Assembly (NCBI RefSeq): GCF_029962835.1
Contig: NC_080591.1
Coordinates: forward strand, 44,337,501 to 44,401,500
Direction: 5' to 3'
DNA length: 64,000 nt
Origin: Magnolia sinica
Taxonomy: Eukaryota > Streptophyta > Magnoliopsida > Magnoliales > Magnoliaceae
Shown: one piece after another, positions 57,546 through 64,000 of the stretch
Layout: the number at the start of each line of letters is the position of its first letter
How positions within the stretch are numbered: the stretch's first letter is position 1
Translations under genes and position numbers: made by a program
Notes under the pieces: model-generated
The model's input: only the letters and a program-made list of their open reading frames with translations
Database searches by the model: none
Told to the model about the DNA's origin: nothing

Positions 57546-60115
57546 CCTAATGAAGCAAGTTCTTACCTGCAGCAAGAGAAGTGGACTTCTAACAAATAGG
57601 ATTATATTCCTGAAACAAAACAAGCACCATCTTTCAATTCAAGCTATATCAAAACATCACAGATATATGGTTGATTTGATTAAAGAGGCATTTAGCATTC
57701 TATGGAAGCATTTAATGTACCACATAATCCATTACATTGTCTGAATGCATCGTTAATATTTGAAACAAGTTGAACACTTTGCTAAAAAGAAAAGAATTAG
57801 GGATGATTTCTTTTTGTGAGCTAAAAGAAATACAATTATGGAATAGATATTAGTCATAAGGGCATTGAGTAAAAGAATACATACTTCTATTATCTTCTTA
57901 AGTTAGAAAAGAAGTTTGTACTCTCCCTATCTTTTTGTGCATATCAATAAATTGCTGATCATACTTGCTTCTACCTAGATGAGCTAATTGTCTCTATTTA
58001 GAGGCGCTAATTGTCTCTATCCCAATTGGTAACATACCATGTACTGTCCTCATACAGTTTACATGCGAGTCCAAATTTCGGCAGCACCTCCCCATATTCT
58101 CCAGATATATGTATAATTCAATACTAACTAGTTGCCACATGTAATCCATTATACATGGATAGAGGAAACCAATTAATAAAGAACCACATATCCAGAGAAA
58201 ATATAGGGAGACACTACCAAATTTCCAACTACATGTAAACTGAAAATGATGACAACCTAAGTACATGGTATGGTACCGAACTATCCAAAATGTGACAATT
58301 TAGGAATCCATAAAGAACAAGCATTTTCAACCAAATGAATATACTTGTTCAATATAAATTCCTAAATGGGGGGATACATTGTAAACCACTAGGTGGCATA
58401 AATACTAATTATAATTGTATCATGAAGGAACATCTAAGAAGAAATGGGTTATAGTGAAACACAATCAATTATTTCAACAGTTTTTGAAGCATAACTATAA
58501 ATAAGTACAGAAAACATATTTATCTCAAAAACATCATACACAGTCTAACATATTTGTACTTCATGTGCAAGAGCTTCACCTAAATGACCCAAGTTGTGTT
58601 GTTGTGTATGTAGCTTGCTTAAGCAATCCGACCGACAACCCTTGGAAAAAAAAAGAAAAGAAAGCCACAACATCTTAGACACCTTAAAACAAGAGGCCTC
58701 AAACAAAAATAGGATGTAATACTCTTGGGGGAAGGGTTCTCTCCCTTAGCATGAATTTCCTGAATGAACATGCTTTTTTCAAAAATATAAATGTACATGA
58801 TTGAAATAAGATTTGATGCCAAAAAGTCCCTCTATGATTCAAGAACCATGCATTTAAATGAGGTCCATTGATATTTTTCCCTTTTACCATCCTACCCAGT
58901 GAGAGAGTTTGGATTAATCCCTCTAGCAAAGAATTTCTCTTTTAGTTTCAACCAATGTCCATGGACTTTAATGAAGGAAAATGGAAAAGGCAGACTAGCC
59001 TTTTCTAAGATCACATGTTGTTGGTACAATGATTTGAAAACCTCTACTGTGGAAAAGACCCAAAGGGACCCAAGTCAGCCTTCCAAAAGGAAGTAAAATT
59101 TTAAATACCAACTAGGGAAAACTGGTTTATCCAAACCTGTTTGGGTAGAGAGAATTCAAAATATGGATGTTGAAAACCCCTATGAAATCTTCAAGAAATA
59201 GAAAATTGTAAAATCTATCAATAATTTCATTGTTTGGTTGTTTTCTTTGAAAATGTCAAAAGGTCAACTCAAATTACATAACATGTGAAAATTTACATTT
59301 AACAGTTTCCAATACTAATTCCATTGTTTGGTTGTTTTGTATGGAAATGTTAAAAGATCAACTCAAATTGTCCACTTATCAAATCATCCAAGTCATATTA
59401 TTGACGAATGTTAAATGGAAATAATCAAATACATGTGTACCATATAGCAAAAAAAAAAAAAAAAAAAGGAGAGCTGTCTATGTTAACATGTGAACGGATA
59501 TCAGGAAAACCTTGTTACAATTTCCAAGTATCAAACAAAACCATGATGTCGAAGAATAATTATAACCCCTAAAGGTTTTTGTGTACCATATTTGCATTTT
59601 CCTTTCTTGATTTATCTTTTTTCCTTTTTGTAACTCAATATGGGTTCTTATTTGAACCCAAAGAAAAAAAAGCGGCTTAGCCATCCAAGTTGCCCTTTCT
59701 TTAACACTAGAAAATTATATTTCTAGAAGTTTTGTTAGCAGAATTTTTTTTTGCCAAGAAAAGAGTAAAAAACTCTACTAATATGTTGAAGAGAAAGGAT
59801 AATTCATTAAACACATCAGGAGAATGATTGAGAACCATCAACTGATTGTAGAAGGTCATTCAAGGAGTGCAATTTCCTTGGCATGAAAGAAAAAAGAAGA
59901 ATAGCCAAAGCAGATTAGAGAATTGTTATCTTAGGTAAGCACCAAGTTTAACCTCATTCCCTGGGAGGCTAATGATCAGGCAAATAGGGTAACGAAATAA
60001 GGTGCATCTCAACTTTGTTCATGTAGGCATTCTTCTCCATTTACTTGATCGATGTTGTATGATAATTTTTCTTCTTTTTCTTTAAATAAAATTCATGCTA
60101 ACCATAGAAAAGAAT
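57546..60115. other. Non-coding CACTA filler
   Basis: AT-rich sequence. A diverged repeat of 'ccatt.tttggttgtttt' with 'ctcaaattacataa/ctcaaattgtccac' occurs near 59227 and 59320. No gene fragment is recognised. Confidence 0.5.
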
Positions 60116-60245
60116 GGATCATGCATGTGTATATATGTGCGTATGTGTGTATGCATGGATGAATGGATCATGTATGAGTCATTGTATGTATGCATGCATG
60201 CATGGATGATTGGATGGATGGATGGATGGATTGATTGTGAATGTG
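60116..60245. repeat. ATGG/ATGC/TGTG simple-repeat tract
   Basis: Runs of ATGCATGC, TGGATGGATGG and TGTATGTG. The minus-strand ORF here (60082-60342, His/Ile/Thr-rich) is a product of the repeat. Confidence 0.85.
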
Positions 60246-61427
60246 TGTTTGTATCTATGCATGTGTTTTCCCATGTTTCCCAATGTTTCCTCAAATCAAA
60301 GATGCATGCTTTTACGCCCCCCATTAAAGGGAAATTTATCATTTGATCCCTAAATATACCAATTTACATCTTTTTTGCTATTTTCGACTCTTAAATATGC
60401 AAATGTGTATGTTAGCATCTCCTAAACTATCATTAAAAAATTCCACCATTTTTTCCATGTTTCCTTGATGTTTCTCTAAGTTAATATGACATTTGAAAAT
60501 CTACATTTAACAGTTTCTTTTTTTCTTTTTTCACTTGTGTGTGGAAATGATTTTACTCATTTTTTTTATATAGAAAATCTAGGAAACAAAATTGATTACC
60601 CCCTTTTTTTGGTTTCCCAAACAGGGAAACTATCATATCAGGGGAAATCATTTTCTTTTCCATGGTTGTCCACCTTCCTACACAGATGTCATGCTCTGGC
60701 TAATGGCTATGTTGTTGCCTGCTCAAAAAAAATAAAAATAAAAATAAAATTACACATATTCTAAAAAAGATGAACAGTCAAGATTCAGATTCTTTTATAT
60801 GCCTACCATGTGTGTGGTGATTAAAGGTTGAATAACTAATTCCGTATTTAGCATTTAACATCTAATACATCCTGATACTGTAGCAATCTAATCCCAAAGG
60901 AAAAGACACATGGTTGAAACAAAATTAAGATTACAGCATTTCTAAAGTGGCAGGCCGAGTGTTGGAAAACTGTTTTAGGTTTTCAGATTGTAGGAGTGCT
61001 AAAATGTGGTCCCTAGTTCATTGATCCCAACAGTCGAAATCAGGGGTTGCACTATGGATGCCCCATTCAGAAAATCTCCCAGATTGGAGAAATCCCAACC
61101 CTTGCAGTAGGTGCCAATAAATAGGCAGTCAAGAAAGAATTACTACTATCCTTCACATTCAACCACAAAAGGGCCAAATAACATAGTTCTAGGATCTCCC
61201 AGTCTGTAGGGATTTTTACCCCATGGGCCATCCATGGTGAGGCCTGTATATTTTCCTCATTCAACAAACTTCACAGGTATATTTAGCTAATGATAGCAAA
61301 CTTGGTTGCATACTAGTGAATTATGGCATCGGCGCCGGAATCTATTCACAGAATGCAAATATACCAAATGTTGGACACAACAATAAGTGATGACAGAAAA
61401 TAACCAGCTCAATGAAATGTAACGATC
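60246..61427. other. Non-coding CACTA filler
   Basis: No coding fragment is recognised. Short open frames on the minus strand near 61067-61267 show no family motif. Confidence 0.45.
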
Positions 61428-61568
61428 TTAAGCTCCTACGCATGCTTGCTGCTGAATTGATTCTCTGCGTAAATTCTTTGAGGGATCCAATGCCAACAAA
61501 ATACTAACTTCACTAGTTGCAACCACATCTACAGAGAGACCCAATTTCTCAAAGATGGAAAAGCCCAT
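61428..61568 (-). pseudogene. Captured fragment of a monofunctional aspartokinase gene
   Basis: On the minus strand from 61568: MGFSIFEKLGLSVDVVATSE then 'VSILLALDPSKNLRRESIQQ', then unrelated residues and TAA at 61428. This matches the ACT-domain region of plant lysine-sensitive aspartokinases (first enzyme of the Asp-derived amino acid pathway, plastid), whose typical words are 'FSIFE.LGISVDVVATSEVS' and 'LDPSK.W.RELIQQ'. About 40 codons are kept. No clear splice site remains at either edge, so the capture boundaries are probably inside or near the original exon. Confidence 0.82.
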
Positions 61569-61765
61569 GTTCCATCAAATCAAAAGTAAAGTAAACAATG
61601 GTGCAAAAAGGTGAGGTCACAAAGTTTTGGTTATTCACATAGAAGCTCTGGCCTCTGGGTAAACAAGTTGAGAGAGATTCTAAAGGTTTTAACATTTTAA
61701 ATTGCTTTGTACATGGAACCAAAAGGCTAGCAACACTATCTAGGAGCACAAGTGAAGTCACTTAC

Positions 61766-61855
61766 TCTTTCAGATCCAAATCAAGCAACTCAGCAACTGG
61801 TTCTGACCACGCCACAAGTTCAGGGTTCTCCAGTTTAGCAGAAGGCAAGACTCAC
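61766..61855 (-). pseudogene. Captured exon of a SelO/UPF0061 (protein AMPylase) gene
   Basis: A minus-strand exon of 90 bp between TTTGGTTTGCAG (ends 61856) and GTAAGT (61765-61760). The reading 'PSAKLENPELVAWSEPVAEL' then 'LDLDLKE' matches the N-terminal part of SelO/YdiU-type pseudokinases (usual words 'NP.LVAWSE..AELLDLDP'). At the start 'gtgagtcttgccttct' carries an extra 4 bases relative to the expected Val-Ser-Pro-Ser, which shifts the frame. It is only one exon; the catalytic pseudokinase region is not present. Confidence 0.78.
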
Positions 61856-63240
61856 CTGCAAACCAAAATAAAATAACACCAACACATTAGTCAGGTTTCT
61901 CAAGTCAGGTCATTGAGGATAAATATTCCTAGCCGCAGATCGGCATATGCACAACTATCCCACCCATGCCTACCACATCACCTGCATGCAGTTCCACGCT
62001 ATTCATCATGCCATCCCATGATGAATGTTTAGTAGCTCATATTTTTGCCTGTCGATCATCAAACTGCATGTGTACAAGACAGTGGATGGTTAAAAGGGGC
62101 CAACCAATAGCCTGTTTTCGATGTATATGTGCACCACCCAAATTCAAGCTGATCAGGTGGATCCCACAAGGTATGATGCCCTCACCCAAATTCAAGGCTA
62201 CTAGATTGATTGTGTGGGCCACAGTTTATGACATAAATGGAAAGTCATAGGGAAAAAAAAACTTGGCAAGTTTTTCTAAGCTGTCTGCTACTTTCTAACA
62301 TTCTAGCCCACATGACAGTTTTTTTATGAAAGGTGACGATTTTATTAGGCAACAGCCAAAAGGGAACAAAAAACAAAAAACAAAAGCAAAAAAGACTACA
62401 CAAAGCTAGAAATATAGCCAACAAGCTTAAACACAAGCCCTCCACGTCAGGAAGCCCACTCCGTGATGAAATTAGAAACCTATCAAAGAAGTCCGTGGGT
62501 GAAAAGCAAAAACTTGCCGGGGAATCGCATCAGTCCGTGAAACTCCTAGAAGCTCCCGCACGGAGTGATCCTAGTTTAGATCTTCAATCTTTGATCTAAC
62601 GCTTCCATTGGTGAGATTCAGATCACATTTGGAAGATAGAAACGAAAGCAGGACTAAGAGGGACCTGCTCGATGAAAATGGGAAAAAGAGCAAACGAGCG
62701 CTCAATATTTTGGAATTCCTCTTTTGAATTAGATAAACACTTCAAATCCGATACAGTGTGCGTCTACCATTGTTTATAACAAAACTTCTGTCAATAGTCG
62801 TATATGCAAGAGGGACCATTTTCTGGATGACTAAGATTGTATTACCTAACAAAATTATAAATAGTCAACACTTACAACTAGACAGATTATTTGAATGGTC
62901 TGGATAACTCTATATCATTGCCATTATTTTCATAAAGGAGTCACCACTATTTTACATTTTGTATAAAACTCATAGTTTTTACAGAAAAAATGGTAAACAT
63001 ACCTTTGGAAAGGGGAGGGATCTATGGGCCCCACCATGATGGATATATTTCATCCACGCCATCCATCCATTTCTCAACATCATTTTGGGATAGATCACCA
63101 AAAATGAGAATTAATTAAGACTCGAGTGGACCATAACATGGAAAAACGGTAGACGGTTGGACATCCACCATCCAAAACTGAGGTTTCTCCAATAGATTAT
63201 TGACTTTCCGTCGGTAAGTTGTAGCCAAAACCCCCCAAAG
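61856..63240. other. CACTA right-hand filler
   Basis: It includes repetitive words 'cacccaaattcaag' (62136 and 62184) and a Lys-rich plus-strand ORF 62333-62599 of unknown origin. A 'gggccccaccatgatggata' block at 63027-63046 is like other intergenic DNA of this window. Only one CCGTCGG word (63209) is seen near this end. Confidence 0.5.
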
Positions 63241-63270
63241 TTCATCGACTTTGCCCTTTTTTTGGTAGTG
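63241..63270 (-). repeat. CACTA right terminal inverted repeat
   Basis: The reverse complement reads CACTACCAAAAAAAGGGCAA then 'agtcgatgaa', against the left end CACTACCAAAAAATAGGGCA then 'acgccgacgg'. Confidence 0.92.
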
Positions 63271-63273
63271 CTT

Positions 63274-64000
63274 TCTTCATCAAATGGGAAAATGGCTGAC
63301 ATCTCCCTGCCAGATTTGAAATGAAACGACGAATGTACGCCAACTTCCCTTGTAAACTTTTCAGTTCTTTCAACGTCTTTAGTGGCGGCATATTTTGAAT
63401 GGCTCTAACTTTCTCCGGATCAATCTCAATGCCCTTATGTCGGATAACAAAACTAACAAATTTACCTGAGGATACCCCAAATGCGCATTTGGCTAGATTC
63501 ATCTTCAACTGTTTCTTTCTGAGTCGACAGAAAACCAATGCTAAATGTTCGCGGTGTTCTCGATGATCTCCTGACCTGACTACCAAATCATCAACATAAC
63601 ACAACACTCGACATGTTTGTGCATCATGTCTTGGAAGATATTCTGCATCGCTCTCTGATATGTCGCTTTAGCATTTCTGAGACCAAATGACATCACTTTA
63701 TAACAATAAATTCCCAGCGAAGTTCTGAAAGCTGTTGTTTCTTCATCTTCAGGTGCCATTCTGATTTGATTATAACCTGCGTAGCCGTCCATGAAGGACA
63801 TAATAGCATACTAAGTTGTACTTTCAATCAGTAATTCAGTTATCAGGAGAGGAAGATCATCTTTTGGACAGGCTTCGTTTAAGTCTCTGAAGTTTCACAT
63901 ACCCTGACTTGCCCATTTTTCTTTTTTACTAGGACAATGTTCGATATCCATTCGGGATACTTTACCTCCCTGATAAACCCAAATTCTATTAACTAATTCA
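63274..64000 (-). pseudogene. Tat-2 reverse transcriptase, 3' part, runs off the window
   Basis: Minus strand from the window edge: 'KKNGQVRVCETSET' (64000-63880 region, with stops). Then 'SFMDGYAGYNQIRMAPEDEE', 'YKVMSFGLRNAKATYQRAMQ', and a 1-base frameshift just before the catalytic 'CYVDDLVVRSGDH' (about 63605-63570). It continues 'NLAKCAFGVSSGKFVSFVI' and 'LQGKLAYIRRFISNLAGRCQ', ending 'HLMKKALPK' at the CACTA insertion. The protein resumes at 45587 with 'VWDQACQNVFDSIKEL'. Confidence 0.92.

Larger units (their letters stand above)
45588..63270 (-). mobile_element. CACTA (En/Spm) transposon of 17.7 kb with captured host exons
   Basis: The ends are CACTACCAAAAAA (45588-45600) and TTTTTTTGGTAGTG (63257-63270), flanked by the 3-bp duplication CTT typical of this superfamily. 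The terminal inverted repeats can be followed for about 28 bp with mismatches. Inside, all on the minus strand, are a TNP2-type transposase, a TnpA-like gene, and exon fragments of at least three host genes. It interrupts the pol of Tat-2 between RT and RNase H. Stops in both transposase genes suggest it now depends on other copies, if it moves at all. Confidence 0.95.
36476..64000 (-). mobile_element. Tat-2: Ty3/gypsy Tat-type retrotransposon, runs off the window
   Basis: Minus strand. Visible parts are the 3' LTR (36476-37278), polypurine tract, antisense PMD gene (37970-42260), integrase (44930-43618), RNase H/aRNH (45587-45071) and RT (64000-63274). A CACTA transposon (45588-63270) separates RT from RNase H. 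The 5' half (gag, protease, 5' LTR) lies beyond 64000. It is itself inserted in the antisense gene of Tat-3. Confidence 0.88.

Noticed and set aside
60082..60346. ORFs on both strands over the ATGG tract
   Set aside because: Simple-repeat artefacts.
62333..62599. 88-codon Lys-rich plus-strand ORF as a host gene fragment
   Set aside because: No motif recognised; composition is A-rich and the frame has no splice context. It may be an old retroelement scrap.
1..64000. CRISPR arrays, bacterial operons, tRNA or rRNA genes
   Set aside because: None seen. Repeats here are microsatellites, minisatellites and LTR arrays, and the coding families are plant transposable elements.

Overview
This is plant nuclear DNA made almost entirely of transposable elements nested in one another. 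The evidence is LTR retrotransposons of plant-only lineages, a CACTA DNA transposon, GT-AG introns, long AT/CA microsatellites and many in-frame stops. The captured exons look like ordinary plant genes. GTGGGCCCCACC-type stretches recur (about 2.7, 3.1, 5.2 and 63.0 kb) and remind me of magnoliid intergenic DNA, but that placement is a weak inference. I found no complete, undamaged host gene.

Layout. 1-5742: non-coding DNA with tandem repeats and microsatellites. 5743-about 31240: 'Tat-1', a Ty3/gypsy element of the Tat/Ogre type on the minus strand. Its gag-pro-RT-RH-aRNH-IN reads downward from 29806 to 21871. Between pol and its missing 3' end it carries antisense (plus-strand) genes: a plant mobile domain (PMD) gene and a second gene with DUF7745-like features. 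6512-17276: a complete Ty1/copia element of the Sire/Maximus type inserted in the PMD gene, with 5-bp target duplications GTGTC and an extra ORF after pol. 31487-33886: a minus-strand solo LTR of a related copia family. 34826-36475: the 3' LTR and antisense-gene start of 'Tat-3', cut by 'Tat-2'. 36476-64000+: Tat-2, also minus strand, with its 3' LTR, a spliced antisense PMD gene, then integrase and RNase H. Its RT appears only after 63274 because a 17.7-kb CACTA transposon (45588-63270, target duplication CTT) sits inside its pol.

The CACTA element carries its own transposase (TNP2-type) and a TnpA-like gene. It also holds exon fragments of at least three unrelated host genes on the same strand: ERGIC-3/ERV46 (three exons, joint frame and splice sites intact), monofunctional aspartokinase, and SelO/UPF0061. 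It therefore looks like a gene-capturing 'Pack-CACTA' that still contains transposase genes, although these are now damaged.

Relative ages from nesting: Tat-3 is older than Tat-2, which is older than the CACTA; Tat-1 is older than the copia element. The two copia LTRs differ by about a dozen positions in their first 170 bp, so even that insertion is not recent. All three Tat elements lie in the same orientation, and all show an antisense gene with its own TATA box or introns beside the 3' LTR.
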